Source: JBBQVZ01 sp963695975
GTDB lineage: Bacteria > Actinomycetota > UBA4738 > HRBIN12
Assembly: GCA_963695975.1 (NCBI GenBank)
Contig: CAVOIB010000002.1
Location: 558,001-622,000, forward strand
DNA length: 64,000 nt
Direction of reading: 5' to 3'
How positions within the stretch are numbered: position 1 is the stretch's first letter; the number at the start of each line of letters is the position of its first letter. The position numbers were made by a program, and so were the translations under genes. Of the stretch, positions 16,013-24,923 are shown piece by piece. The notes beneath the pieces were generated by a model. It did not search any database. It was given only the letters and a program-made list of their open reading frames with translations, and was not told where the DNA came from.

Positions 16013-17041
16013 TTGATCGACGCAACCGTTTCGTGCCGCAACGTGTGGAAGGTCTACGGACCGAAGGCCGATCGCATCGTGGGCTCGCCGGATGCGGCGC
16101 TTTCGCGGCAGGAGCTCTTGGAGAAGACCGGGTGCGTCGCGGCGGTTCGCGACGTCTCCTTCGACGTCAGCGAGGGTGAGGTCTTCGTGGTGATGGGGCT
16201 GTCGGGTTCCGGGAAGTCCACGCTCGTCCGCATGATCAACCGTCTCCACGACCCGACCGCCGGACAGGTGTTCATCGACGGCGAGGACGTCGTGAAGCTC
16301 GACGACGAACGACTGCGCGACATCCGTCGCCGCAAGATCAGCATGGTGTTCCAGCACTTCGGGCTGTTCCCGCACCGGCGGATCGTGGAGAACGTGGCTT
16401 ACGGGCTGGAGGTGCAAGGGGTCGAGAAGGACGAACGCAACGCGAAGGCGACCGACGTCTTGGACACGGTGGGGCTCGGCGGCTGGGGGAACTCCTACCC
16501 CGATGAGCTCTCGGGCGGGATGCAGCAGCGGGTCGGGCTCGCGCGTGCGCTCGCGACCGACCCCCAGATCATGCTGTTCGATGAGCCGTTCAGTGCGCTC
16601 GACCCGTTGATCCGCCGCGACATGCAGGATGAGGTGCTGAAGCTCCAGCGCGAAGTGAAGAAGACGATGATCTTCATCACCCACGACCTGATGGAGGCGC
16701 TGAAGCTCGGGAACCGGATCGCGATCATGAAGGACGGGGCGTTCGTGCAGGTCGGGACGCCGGAGGAGGTCGTGGCGCACCCGGCGGACAGTTACGTTGC
16801 CGACTTCATCCGCGATGTCCCTAGGGCACATGTCCTCACGGCGCGGACGATCATGGAGCCGATCTCCGCCGGCAACGGCCAAACGTACGGGAGTGACATC
16901 TCGCCCGACACGGTGGTCCAGGAGCTCCTTCCGCTCGTCGTGAACTCCGATCTCCCGCTGCGTGTGATCGAAGGTGATGCGACGATCGGTGTGGTCGATC
17001 GGACGGCCGTGCTCACTGCCATGCTGGAGGACGCCGGCTGA
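16013..17041 (+). CDS. opuAA: Glycine betaine/proline ABC importer ATPase
   Basis: A protein of 342 residues of the ProV/OpuAA family. Diagnostic features are the N-terminal VWKVYGPKADRI extension before the ABC domain, Walker A GLSGSGKST (62-70), MVFQHFGLFPHRRI for the Q-loop, the signature LSGGMQQRVGLARAL, Walker B IMLFDEPFSALDP and the switch His in THDLMEA. After the ABC domain about 70 residues form a short CBS-like region (IEGDATIGVVDRTAVL), the part that senses ionic strength in OpuA. The start is TTG with a GGAG-containing ribosome binding site upstream. The stop overlaps the permease start by one base (TGATG). Confidence 0.88.
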   Translation: MIDATVSCRNVWKVYGPKADRIVGSPDAALSRQELLEKTGCVAAVRDVSFDVSEGEVFVVMGLSGSGKSTLVRMINRLHDPTAGQVFIDGEDVVKLDDERLRDIRRRKISMVFQHFGLFPHRRIVENVAYGLEVQGVEKDERNAKATDVLDTVGLGGWGNSYPDELSGGMQQRVGLARALATDPQIMLFDEPFSALDPLIRRDMQDEVLKLQREVKKTMIFITHDLMEALKLGNRIAIMKDGAFVQVGTPEEVVAHPADSYVADFIRDVPRAHVLTARTIMEPISAGNGQTYGSDISPDTVVQELLPLVVNSDLPLRVIEGDATIGVVDRTAVLTAMLEDAG

Positions 17042-19167
17042 TGGCCATGTTGGACACGCCGCCGGAAGTCGATCTCGCCGACGAAGATGTCGAAGGACCG
17101 CCGACACCGATCCACCACGTGCCGGCGTCGCCATGGCGCGGGCGGTTGATCTGGACGGCGGCCGTGGTCGTGGTGCTCGCGATCGGGCTTCAGCTCAACC
17201 CCGGCTTCCCTCAGAAGCTGGTCGTGAACGTCGGGAAGATCTTCGACGGCTTCCAGAACTGGGTGATCGAGAACCAGGCGACGAGCCCGCTGTTCACGTT
17301 CGTCCTCACCCCGATCAAGAACATCACGCAGCAACTGCTCGACGGGGTCATCACGGTCTTGAACCGGATGACGTACCTGGGCGTCATCGTCGCTGCGGCG
17401 GCCCTGGCGGCGATCTTGGCCGGATGGCGGATGGCGATCGTGGCCGCTGCAGGGTTCTCGTTGATGGGACTGCTCGGCCTCTGGGAATCGAGCATGGAGA
17501 CGCTTGCGCTCATCATCGTTTCCGTCGGGGCCGGGCTCTTGATCGGCATCCCGCTCGGGATCTGGGCCGGCAGGAACGACCGGGCGGAGAAGGCTCTCCG
17601 GCCGCTGCTGGACGCGATGCAGACCGTGCCCGCCTTCGCGTACCTCTTGCCGCTCGTGCTCCTCTTCGGGATCGGAGCGGCGACCGCCATCATCTCGACG
17701 TTGATATTCGCGCTCCCTCCGGCCGTCCGGCTGACCAGCCTCGGGATCCGTGGGGTGCCACCCACAGCCCTGGAGGTTGCGAGTTCGTTCGGCTCGACCC
17801 GACGCCAGACACTGCGCAAGGTCCAGCTTCCGATGGGCAAGCCATCGACCATGCTCGGGGTCAACCAAACGATCATGATGGCGATGGGTATGGTCGTGAT
17901 CGCGTCGATCGTGAGCGCGCCCGGCCTCGGTCGTGACGTGCTCGACGGGTTGAAACAGCTGAACGTCGGTGAAGCGTTGAACGCCGGACTCGCGATCGTG
18001 GCGATGGCGATCGTCTTGGATCGGGTGAGTCTCGCGTGGAGCGTTCGTGACCGCACGCGCAAACCGACGATCGACCTGTTCGGCAGGTCGTTCACGCGTC
18101 GGCAGGGAGCGATCCTAGCGGTGCTCGCGACGGTCGCCGCGATCGTGATCGGTCGTCAGGTGCTCCAGCAGCAGGTCTGGCCGGAGAGCTTCACGTTCTC
18201 GGTCGCCGACGCTGCGAACGCGACGTTGCGTTGGATGGAGACCACGTTCTCCGGCATCACGAACCTGATCAGCGACTGGTTGATCAAGTACGCGCTCGAT
18301 CCGCTGCGCAACCTGCTGCTCGGAGAGCCGTGGTGGATCGTCGTTGGCGGCACGGGGGTCCTCGCGTGGCGCCTCTCACGTCGGGTGAGCCTCGGCGTGT
18401 CCTGCGGCCTCTGCATGCTCGCGATCGGGGTCATGGGTACCTGGGCGCTGGCGATGGACACGCTCAGTCAGGTGCTCGTCGCCGTGGTCCTGTCGATCGC
18501 GATCGCGATCCCGTTAGGGGTCGCTTCGGCGCGCAGCGATGGGTTCCAGCAAGGGCTCAAGCCGATCCTGGACGCGATGCAGACGATGCCGGCGTTCGTC
18601 TACCTGGTGCCTGTCATCTTCCTGTTCCAGCTGGGTCGCGTTCCCGGGGTGATCGCGTCGGTGATCTACGCGCTGCCGCCGGCCATCCGGCTGACGGACC
18701 TCGGGATCAGGCAGGTGCCGAAGGAGATCGTCGAGGCGGCCCGGGCGTACGGCTCGACGCCGCGCCAGCTCCTGTTCAAGGTGCAGCTGCCGCTCGCCAG
18801 GCCGTCGATCCTGCTCGGCGTGAACCAGACGATCATGATGGCGCTATCGGTAGTGATCATCGCTGGGCTGATCGGCGCGGGAGCGCTCGGGTTCGAGGTC
18901 GTCTACGACCTGACCCACTCCGAGATCGGGCGAGGTGTCGTGGCGGGCATCTCGATCACGCTGCTCGCCATCGTCTTGGACCGCATCACGCAGGCGATGG
19001 GGATGGAGCGCAGGGCGCTCCGAGGGCCGGTCGGGACGGGTGGGGTCGGCTGGTGGTCGCGGGTGCGGGTCATCCCGGCGCCCGCGGTTCGAGCCGACGA
19101 GGCTGTCGTTGACGTAACGCAAGGGGAGGGATCACGTGAAGGGGGGAAGGATGTCGATCCGACGTAA
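17041..19167 (+). CDS. opuAB: Glycine betaine ABC importer permease, tandem two-domain fusion
   Basis: A protein of 708 residues, roughly twice the usual OpuAB/ProW length. Two complete permease domains follow one another. Each has the sequence LDAMQT(V/M)PAF(A/V)YL, a P-P-A-(V/I)-R-L-T loop, a (S/Y)GSTxRQxLxKVQLP coupling loop and LGVNQTIMMA, at roughly residues 196-290 and 512-600. Normally two copies of one permease make the channel; here both halves are on one chain, so they could differ in role. The linker (about 335-430) has extra hydrophobic helices. The gene is between the ATPase and the binding-protein gene, whose start it overlaps by 32 bases. Confidence 0.88.
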   Translation: MAMLDTPPEVDLADEDVEGPPTPIHHVPASPWRGRLIWTAAVVVVLAIGLQLNPGFPQKLVVNVGKIFDGFQNWVIENQATSPLFTFVLTPIKNITQQLLDGVITVLNRMTYLGVIVAAAALAAILAGWRMAIVAAAGFSLMGLLGLWESSMETLALIIVSVGAGLLIGIPLGIWAGRNDRAEKALRPLLDAMQTVPAFAYLLPLVLLFGIGAATAIISTLIFALPPAVRLTSLGIRGVPPTALEVASSFGSTRRQTLRKVQLPMGKPSTMLGVNQTIMMAMGMVVIASIVSAPGLGRDVLDGLKQLNVGEALNAGLAIVAMAIVLDRVSLAWSVRDRTRKPTIDLFGRSFTRRQGAILAVLATVAAIVIGRQVLQQQVWPESFTFSVADAANATLRWMETTFSGITNLISDWLIKYALDPLRNLLLGEPWWIVVGGTGVLAWRLSRRVSLGVSCGLCMLAIGVMGTWALAMDTLSQVLVAVVLSIAIAIPLGVASARSDGFQQGLKPILDAMQTMPAFVYLVPVIFLFQLGRVPGVIASVIYALPPAIRLTDLGIRQVPKEIVEAARAYGSTPRQLLFKVQLPLARPSILLGVNQTIMMALSVVIIAGLIGAGALGFEVVYDLTHSEIGRGVVAGISITLLAIVLDRITQAMGMERRALRGPVGTGGVGWWSRVRVIPAPAVRADEAVVDVTQGEGSREGGKDVDPT

Positions 19168-20179
19168 GTGGGCGATCGCCCCGTTGGTGCTGGCGATGGC
19201 CGTGTTCGCCGCCGCGTGCAGCGACGTGAGCAACGATGACAACTCCGGCTCCGGTGGAGGGGGCTCTAGCTCCGCGGGGGGGGTGCCGGATAACAGCGCC
19301 ATCACCATCAAGCTCGCGGTGAACGCCTGGGTCGGTGCCGAGGCCAACGCCAACGTCGCCGCGAACCTGCTCCGGGACAAGCTCGGGTACACCGTCGAGC
19401 TGGTCAAGATCGACGAGTTCGAGCAATTCCCGGCGCTCGCCTCGGGAGACCTGGACGCGACGCTCGAGGTGTGGCCGTCGGTCCACCCGAAGGACTACAA
19501 GAACTACATCAAGGCGGATGCCGGGGTCATCGACGCCGGACCGCTCGGCGTCGTGGGGCAGATCGGCTGGTTCATCCCGACCTACATGGTGGAGAAAGAC
19601 CCGAGCCTCGCGACCTGGGAGGGCCTCAAGGGCAAGGAGCAGCAGTTCGCGACCGCGGAGACGGGGAGCTCGGGGCAGCTCGTCGATGCCGACCCCGCGT
19701 TCGGTTCGTTCGACCAGGCGATCGCGGACAACCTGGGCCTGGACTTCAAGGTGATCTACGCCGGGTCGGAGGCCGCCGAGCTCACCGCGCTCGACGCCGC
19801 GTACTCGAAGCAGCAGCCGTTCCTCTTCTACTTCTGGACGCCCCACTGGGCGCAGGCCAAGTACGACCTCACGCTCGTCCAGCTGCCCGAAGTCACTCCG
19901 GCGTGCCAGGACGCGGCCGCGAACGACGTGAGCGCGTACGCATGTGGCTATGCGCCAGACCCGCTCTACAAGGCGTTCAACGCCGACCTGCAGACGAAGG
20001 CCCCGGCCGCCTACGCGTTGCTGGAGGCGATGAACTACACGAACGACGATCAGAACCCGATCGCGCTCGCGATCAGCGACGGGACCGATCCCACCGCGGC
20101 GGCGCAGACCTGGATCGACGCGAACCCGACGAAGTGGCAGCCCTGGGTCGACGCCGGACTCGCAGCGTCGTCGTCGTAA
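19136..20179 (+). CDS. Glycine betaine-type ABC substrate-binding lipoprotein
   Basis: A protein of 347 residues. The signal peptide ends in a lipobox FAAAC (Cys 28) and is followed by a Ser/Gly-rich linker before the mature domain. The mature part resembles OpuAC/ProX-type receptors: ITIKLAVNAWVGAEANANVAANLL, then LASGDLDATLEVWPS in lobe 1, and FLFYFWTPHWAQAKYDLTLVQLPE, which supplies aromatic residues of the kind that cage a trimethylammonium group. The GTG at 19136 has AGGGGAGGG 5 bases upstream. The internal ATG at 19151 has no properly spaced site. It completes the three-gene importer and is followed by a strong hairpin. Confidence 0.87.
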   Translation: MKGGRMSIRRKWAIAPLVLAMAVFAAACSDVSNDDNSGSGGGGSSSAGGVPDNSAITIKLAVNAWVGAEANANVAANLLRDKLGYTVELVKIDEFEQFPALASGDLDATLEVWPSVHPKDYKNYIKADAGVIDAGPLGVVGQIGWFIPTYMVEKDPSLATWEGLKGKEQQFATAETGSSGQLVDADPAFGSFDQAIADNLGLDFKVIYAGSEAAELTALDAAYSKQQPFLFYFWTPHWAQAKYDLTLVQLPEVTPACQDAAANDVSAYACGYAPDPLYKAFNADLQTKAPAAYALLEAMNYTNDDQNPIALAISDGTDPTAAAQTWIDANPTKWQPWVDAGLAASSS

Positions 20180-20207
20180 CGAGTCGAGGAAGAACGAACG
20201 AGAGGGT

Positions 20208-20229
20208 GGGCGGTCCGGCCGGACCGCCC
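20208..20229 (+). terminator. Perfect-palindrome hairpin after the betaine importer
   Basis: A perfect 22-base palindrome, arms GGGCGGTCCGG and CCGGACCGCCC, lies 29 bases after the stop of the binding-protein gene and 20 bases before the aldolase gene. There is no T-run after it. Because no promoter fits between it and the aldolase start at 20250, it may be a partial terminator that lowers expression of the next gene relative to the importer. Confidence 0.6.
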
Positions 20230-20249
20230 CTCTCACGCTGAGGGTTGCG

Positions 20250-21017
20250 ATGGACGGCTTGCGGGCGCGACTGGCCTCGGGTGGTTCCGCGCTCGGGACG
20301 ATGTTGCTCGCGTTCGATGCCGTCGGCGTGCCGAGGATCCTGGCCGACGCCGACGCGGACTTCGTCTTGATCGACCTGGAGCACACCGGGTGGGGGGCCG
20401 AGACCATCCGTCCGCTCGTGGCCGCGTGCACGGCCGCGGGTGTCGCGCCGATCGCGCGGACGCAGGGTTCACCTCGGCATCTGATCTCCCCGATGCTCGA
20501 CGCGGGGGCCGTGGGTGTGATGGTTCCCATGGTCGGCGATGCGATCGAGGCCGAGCGCGTGGTGCAGGCTGCCCGGTTCGCACCAGAGGGGAGCCGTGGG
20601 TTCGGACTGCTGTATCCGGACCAGGTGGCGGGCGGCGTCGCGGAGGCGATGTCGCGCACGGAGGAGGAGACCCTCGTGATCCTGCAGATCGAGACGGCGT
20701 CGGGGTTGGAGCACGTCGAAGACATCGCGGCGACCCCGGGCGTCGACGGTCTGTGGATCGGCCAGTTCGACCTGTCGATCGCGATGGGGACCCCGGGGGC
20801 GTTCGAGGACGATCGGATGCGCGTCGCGGAGGATCGGGTGCTCGCGGCGTGCGCGGACTCCGGCATCGCGGCGGGCGTGCTCGTGGCGACCCCCGATCTC
20901 GCGCGTTCGATGGCCGGGCGCGGGTTCCGGATGATCGCGCTGGGGACGGATATCGGGCTCTACGGAAAGGCGCTCCGGTCCGCGCTCGGCGAGGCTCGAT
21001 CCAACGGCGACCGCTAG
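20250..21017 (+). CDS. HpcH/HpaI aldolase family protein
   Basis: A protein of 255 residues of the class II pyruvate aldolase family (HpcH/HpaI, 2-keto-3-deoxy acid aldolases). Seen motifs are FVLIDLEHTGWG near residue 38, the substrate loop IARTQGS with its Arg, GVMVPMVGDAIEAERVVQAARF with a downstream GSRGFG, QIETASGLEHVEDIAATPGVDGLWIGQFDLSIAMG with the metal-binding Glu and Asp, and the last RMIALGTDIGL. It splits or forms a 2-oxo-4-hydroxy acid with pyruvate or a related keto acid. It lies between the betaine importer and the demethylation operon, but no link to methyl metabolism is obvious. A GAGGG ribosome binding site precedes the ATG. Confidence 0.85.
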   Translation: MDGLRARLASGGSALGTMLLAFDAVGVPRILADADADFVLIDLEHTGWGAETIRPLVAACTAAGVAPIARTQGSPRHLISPMLDAGAVGVMVPMVGDAIEAERVVQAARFAPEGSRGFGLLYPDQVAGGVAEAMSRTEEETLVILQIETASGLEHVEDIAATPGVDGLWIGQFDLSIAMGTPGAFEDDRMRVAEDRVLAACADSGIAAGVLVATPDLARSMAGRGFRMIALGTDIGLYGKALRSALGEARSNGDR

Positions 21018-21022
21018 CGAAG

Positions 21023-21046
21023 GTTGCTGAGGGCGCAACTCTTTCC
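21023..21046 (+). terminator. Short hairpin with T-rich tail after the aldolase gene
   Basis: GTTGC (21023-21027) and GCAAC (21035-21039) pair around a 7-base loop and are followed by TCTTTCC. The stem is only 5 base pairs, so termination is possible but weak. Confidence 0.35.
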
Positions 21047-21075
21047 TTGTCACCGCAACGTCGTGCGTCCACCAT
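21047..21075 (+). promoter_or_regulatory. Candidate promoter of the methyl-group operon
   Basis: TTGTCA (21047-21052) and CACCAT (21070-21075) are 17 bases apart in the 97-base gap before the first operon gene, whose GTG start at 21115 has a GGAAGGGA ribosome binding site. The -10 box is poor. No cobalamin-riboswitch-sized leader can fit here. Confidence 0.3.
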
Positions 21076-21114
21076 GAGAGGTTGGCCGACCCCGGACTCA
21101 GGAAGGGAACGAGC

Positions 21115-23580
21115 GTGCGCGACCGAGCGCAGACGGTGATCATCGGCGCCGGGATCGTGGGCGCGAGCGCCGCCGATCACCTGGCAGCGCTCGGCGCGGC
21201 CGACGTGCTCGTCATCGATCAGGGACCGCTCTTCGAGACGGGCGGCTCGACCTCTCACGCGCCCGGCCTGGTCTTCCAGACGAACGGTTCGCGCACGATG
21301 TGCCGGATCGCGCAGGACACCGTCGAGCAGTACGCAGCGCTCACGGTCGACGACGGCCCCTGCTGGTACGGGGTCGGCTCGATCGAGATCGCGACGACCG
21401 CCGAGCGGATGCTCGAGCTCAGGCGGCGTCAGGGGCTCGCGCGTTCGTTCGGCATCGAGGAGACGGCGTTGCTGTCGCCGAAGGAGGTAGCCGAACGGCT
21501 CCCATTGGTGAACGTTGGGCACATCCTCGGCGGTTACTGGGTCGCGACCGATGGGGTCGCGAGAGCCATCCCGATCGTGACCGCGTTGGCCGGGCGGGCC
21601 GAGGCCCGCGGCGTGGTGTTCGAGGGCGGCGTCGCGGTCACGGGGTTCGATATCGCGAACGGGCGTGTCAGAGGCGTGCGGACCGACCGGGGGACGGTCG
21701 CCTGTGAGCGCGTCCTGATCTGCAGCGGGATCTGGGGGCCGACGGTCGGCGCGATGGCGGGCGTTTCGATCCCGCTCGTCGCGGTGCAGCACCAGTTGGT
21801 GTGGACGGACCCTATCCCCGAGCTCGCCGGCGAGACGCGCGAGGTCGTGCACCCGCTGCTCCGCCACCAGGATATGGGGATGTACTTCCGTCACCGCGAG
21901 GATCACTACGGCGTCGGCAGCTACCGACACGAGCCGATCGTCACGCCTCAGTCGCGGATCCGGGCGTCCGGGGGGGCAACGCAGCCGTCGTTGATGCCGT
22001 TCACGCCCGCGGACTTCGTCGAGGCAGAGGCGGAGACCGAGCGGTTGCTCCCGTCGCTCACCGGGCGGATGCATCCGAGGGATCCCGCCAGGTCCGTCAA
22101 CGGGATGTTCTCGTTCACCCCGGATGGTGGCTCGATCGTCGGGGAGAGCGTGAAGGTGCATGGGGTCTGGATGTGCGAGGCCGTATGGGTGACCCACGCC
22201 GGCGGTATGGGGCGGCAGGTCGCCGAGTGGATGGTGAACGGCGAACCGGGCTACGACATGGCCGAGGCCGACGCGAACCGCTTCTACCCGTTCCAGACCA
22301 CGCCCCCGTACGTGATGGAGCGCGGGAAGCAGCAGTACCGCGAGGTCTACGAGATCCTGCACCCGCTCCGCCGGACGAGCGGGTCGCCCAGGCTCCGGCT
22401 CACGCCCTTCTTCACGCGGCATGACGAGCTCGGCGCCGAGCTCGTCACGAGCGCGGGCTGGGAGCGGCCGCAGTGGTTCGAGGCGAACCGTACGTGGCTC
22501 AGCGGCGCCGACCGGGACCGGCGCGAGGGCTGGGCGGCGATGAACTGGTCGCCCGTGGTCGGCGCGGAGCACGTCGCGACCCGCGAGCGAGTCGCTGTAT
22601 TCGACATCACGCCGTTCGCCAAGTTCGACGTCTCCGGGCCGGGTGCCCTGGCGTACCTGGAACGCATCTGCGCGAACCGGATCGACCGGCCGGCCGGAAC
22701 GGTGGTGTATACGGCCATGTTGACCCCGCGGGGGGGCATCCGCTGCGACCTGACCGTGACGCGCAAGGAAGAGGATCTGTTCCGGGTGGTGACCGGCACC
22801 GGTTCCGGCCAACACGACGTGGCGTGGATGCGGGCCCAGGTCCGAGAGGACGAACGGGTGACGATCACCGAGCGGACCGGGTCGTTGTTCGCGCTCGGCC
22901 TGTGGGGACCCCGTTCCCGGGACGTCCTGTCGGCCGTGACCGACGTCGACGTCTCGAACGAGTCGTTCCCGTACCTGACGGCCCGTTACCTGAACATCGG
23001 TGAGGTCGGACCCGTATGGGCCCAGCGTATCTCCTACGCAGGCGAGCTCGGATGGGAGCTCTACGGTCAGTTCGCGATGGGCGAGCGGGCGTGGGATCTG
23101 CTCTGGGAGGCCGGTCGTGAGCACGGCATGGTCGCGGCAGGCGGGGGCGCGCTCGACTCGCTCCGGCTGGAGAAGGGCTACCGGCTCTGGGGCCAGGACA
23201 TCCACACCGAGCACGATCCGTTCGAGGCCGGGCTCGGGTTCGCGGTGCGGATGGACAAGGGCGAGTTCCAAGGACGTGGTGCGCTCGAGGCGATCCTCGA
23301 GCGAGGGCTCGAAACCAAGCTGACGTGCATGACGCTCGACGACCCGGGTGCCGTCGTGATGGGCAAGGAGCCGATCTGGGCAGGTGCCGTCGTGGTCGGT
23401 TACGTGACGTCGGCGAACGTCGGCTACACGATCGGACGCACCATCATCTACGGATACCTCCCGGTGGACCTGGCCGTGGAGGGCACGCCGGTCGAGGTCG
23501 AGTACTTCGGCGAGCGATACGCGGCGACCGTCGCGCCCGACCCGCTGTGGGATCCCAAAGGCGAGCGGCAGAAGGTGTGA
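21115..23580 (+). CDS. FAD-dependent dimethylglycine/sarcosine dehydrogenase-like, GcvT fusion
   Basis: A protein of 821 residues. Domain order is DAO-type FAD domain (GAGIVG at 11-16, to about 370), a short linker domain, then a C-terminal GcvT aminomethyltransferase domain (about 430-810) that binds tetrahydrofolate. STSHAPGLVFQT (His about 48) matches the site of covalent FAD attachment in dimethylglycine oxidase. The GcvT part shows GLWGPRSRDVL, YAGELGWELY and SLRLEKGYRLWGQDI. The enzyme should oxidise an N-methyl group and pass the carbon to THF as 5,10-methylene-THF. It opens the operon. A paralogue (61519-63957) has the same architecture. Dimethylglycine as substrate is inferred from context. 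Confidence 0.85.
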   Translation: MRDRAQTVIIGAGIVGASAADHLAALGAADVLVIDQGPLFETGGSTSHAPGLVFQTNGSRTMCRIAQDTVEQYAALTVDDGPCWYGVGSIEIATTAERMLELRRRQGLARSFGIEETALLSPKEVAERLPLVNVGHILGGYWVATDGVARAIPIVTALAGRAEARGVVFEGGVAVTGFDIANGRVRGVRTDRGTVACERVLICSGIWGPTVGAMAGVSIPLVAVQHQLVWTDPIPELAGETREVVHPLLRHQDMGMYFRHREDHYGVGSYRHEPIVTPQSRIRASGGATQPSLMPFTPADFVEAEAETERLLPSLTGRMHPRDPARSVNGMFSFTPDGGSIVGESVKVHGVWMCEAVWVTHAGGMGRQVAEWMVNGEPGYDMAEADANRFYPFQTTPPYVMERGKQQYREVYEILHPLRRTSGSPRLRLTPFFTRHDELGAELVTSAGWERPQWFEANRTWLSGADRDRREGWAAMNWSPVVGAEHVATRERVAVFDITPFAKFDVSGPGALAYLERICANRIDRPAGTVVYTAMLTPRGGIRCDLTVTRKEEDLFRVVTGTGSGQHDVAWMRAQVREDERVTITERTGSLFALGLWGPRSRDVLSAVTDVDVSNESFPYLTARYLNIGEVGPVWAQRISYAGELGWELYGQFAMGERAWDLLWEAGREHGMVAAGGGALDSLRLEKGYRLWGQDIHTEHDPFEAGLGFAVRMDKGEFQGRGALEAILERGLETKLTCMTLDDPGAVVMGKEPIWAGAVVVGYVTSANVGYTIGRTIIYGYLPVDLAVEGTPVEVEYFGERYAATVAPDPLWDPKGERQKV

Positions 23581-23587
23581 GGAGACG

Positions 23588-24283
23588 ATGAGCGACGAAG
23601 AGCTGGATCTGTCGGCGCTTCCCGACGACGAGCTGACGAAGCAGATGCACGACGATCTCTACGACGGATTGGCCGACGAGATCGTCGAGGGTACGAACAT
23701 CCTGCTCGGACGCGGGTGGTCCGCCGACCGGGTGCTGAACGAGGCTCTCGTCGAGGGTATGCGGATCGTCGGGATCGACTTCCGGGACGGGATCCTGTTC
23801 GTGCCGGAGGTGCTGCTGGCCGCGAACGCGATGAAAGCCGGGATGGAGATCCTGCGTCCGCTGCTCGCCGAGACCGGCGCCGAGCGCATCGGCAAAGTCG
23901 TGATCGGCACGGTGAAGGGCGACATCCACGACATCGGGAAGAACCTCGTGGCCATGATGCTCGAGGGCTCGGGGTTCGAGGTCTTCAACATCGGGATCAA
24001 CAATCCCGTCGAGAACTTCCTGGCCGCGCTCGAGGAGCATGAGCCCGACATCCTCGGCATGTCGGCGCTCCTCACGACCACGATGCCCTACATGAAGGTC
24101 GTGATCGACGAGCTGGTCGCGAAGGGCCTGCGGGACAAGTACATCGTGCTCGTCGGCGGCGCGCCGTTGAACGAGGAGTTCGGCAAGGCCGTCGGGGCCG
24201 ATGCCTATTGCCGCGACGCCGCCGTCGCCTCCGAGACCGCCCAGGCGTTGGTCCTGGCCCGCCGTGCAGCCGCGACTGCTTGA
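23588..24283 (+). CDS. Corrinoid protein of a methyltransferase system
   Basis: A protein of 231 residues of the MtbC/MtgC/MttC class. The N-terminal four-helix cap (about 1-95; GIDFRDGILFVPEVLLAANAM) is followed by a B12-binding Rossmann domain with DIHDIGKNLV, in which His 114 should be the lower axial cobalt ligand. The remaining parts of the motif are the SALLTTTM and VGGAPLNEEFG loops. It carries the methyl group as methylcob(III)alamin between the substrate methyltransferase (28200) and the pterin methyltransferase (25229). A GAGGAG ribosome binding site precedes the ATG, 7 bases after the upstream stop, and its 3' end overlaps the next gene by 20 bases. Confidence 0.92.
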   Translation: MSDEELDLSALPDDELTKQMHDDLYDGLADEIVEGTNILLGRGWSADRVLNEALVEGMRIVGIDFRDGILFVPEVLLAANAMKAGMEILRPLLAETGAERIGKVVIGTVKGDIHDIGKNLVAMMLEGSGFEVFNIGINNPVENFLAALEEHEPDILGMSALLTTTMPYMKVVIDELVAKGLRDKYIVLVGGAPLNEEFGKAVGADAYCRDAAVASETAQALVLARRAAATA

Positions 24284-24923
24284 CGACGAGGTCACGTTCG
24301 CGCCGCCGGCGGACGCCGAGGCGACCGGCGGGCTGCTCGTGATCGCCTGCGGGGCGATCGCGCGTGAGGTCCTCGCGGTGATCCGACTGAACGGCTGGAC
24401 GCACGTCACGCTGCAGTGTCTGCCGGGCAAGCTCCACAACACGCCGAAACGGATCGCTGGCGCCGTGGACGCGAAGCTCCACGACGCTGAGGCGTCAGGC
24501 CGGTTCGACGACGTGTTCGTTGCCTATGCGGACTGCGGTTCCGCGGGGGCACTCGACGCCGTCCTCGAAGCGCACGGCGTCGAACGGCTGCCTGGCGACC
24601 ACTGCTACGGGTTCTTCGCCGGCGTCGATACGTTCGCGGCGATGCACGAGGCGAACCCGTATACGTTCTACCTGACCGACTTCTTGTGCCGGCACTTCGA
24701 CAGGCTCGTCGTGCAAGGCCTGAAGATCGACGCGCATCCGGAACTGCTGCCCATGTACTTCGGGAACTACCGCTCGCTCATCTACCTTTCGCAGACCGAC
24801 GATCCTGCATTGGTCGAGCGGGCGAAGGCGGCGGCGTCGTTCCTCGGGCTCGCGTTCGAACACCAGCGCACGGGGTATGGCGATCTGCAGCCATCGCTTG
24901 AGACGTTCGTGGGAGGAGCCTGA
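24264..24923 (+). CDS. DUF1638 protein, methyltransferase-cluster accessory
   Basis: A protein of 219 residues of the uncharacterised DUF1638 family. Four Cys residues are spaced through the fold: IACGA (Cys 29), QCLPGKLHN (Cys 52), YADCGSAG (Cys 91) and GDHCYGFF (His 113, Cys 114). They look suited to bind a metal or cofactor. DUF1638 genes are known to sit beside MttB-type methyltransferase genes, but no activity is established to my knowledge. The GTG start at 24264 is inside the end of the corrinoid gene. The next gene follows with no spacer. Function is probably in corrinoid loading, repair or methyl transfer (inference). Confidence 0.8.
   Translation: MQPRLLDDEVTFAPPADAEATGGLLVIACGAIAREVLAVIRLNGWTHVTLQCLPGKLHNTPKRIAGAVDAKLHDAEASGRFDDVFVAYADCGSAGALDAVLEAHGVERLPGDHCYGFFAGVDTFAAMHEANPYTFYLTDFLCRHFDRLVVQGLKIDAHPELLPMYFGNYRSLIYLSQTDDPALVERAKAAASFLGLAFEHQRTGYGDLQPSLETFVGGA

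Noticed and set aside
21018..21114. Cobalamin riboswitch before the corrinoid operon
   Set aside because: Only 97 bases are available, too short for the class, and the conserved B12-box pattern is not seen.
20233..23271. 1012-codon open frame on the minus strand
   Set aside because: It covers the aldolase and FAD/GcvT genes in antisense. Composition is low-complexity (Arg, Pro, His, Asp), as expected of a shadow frame.
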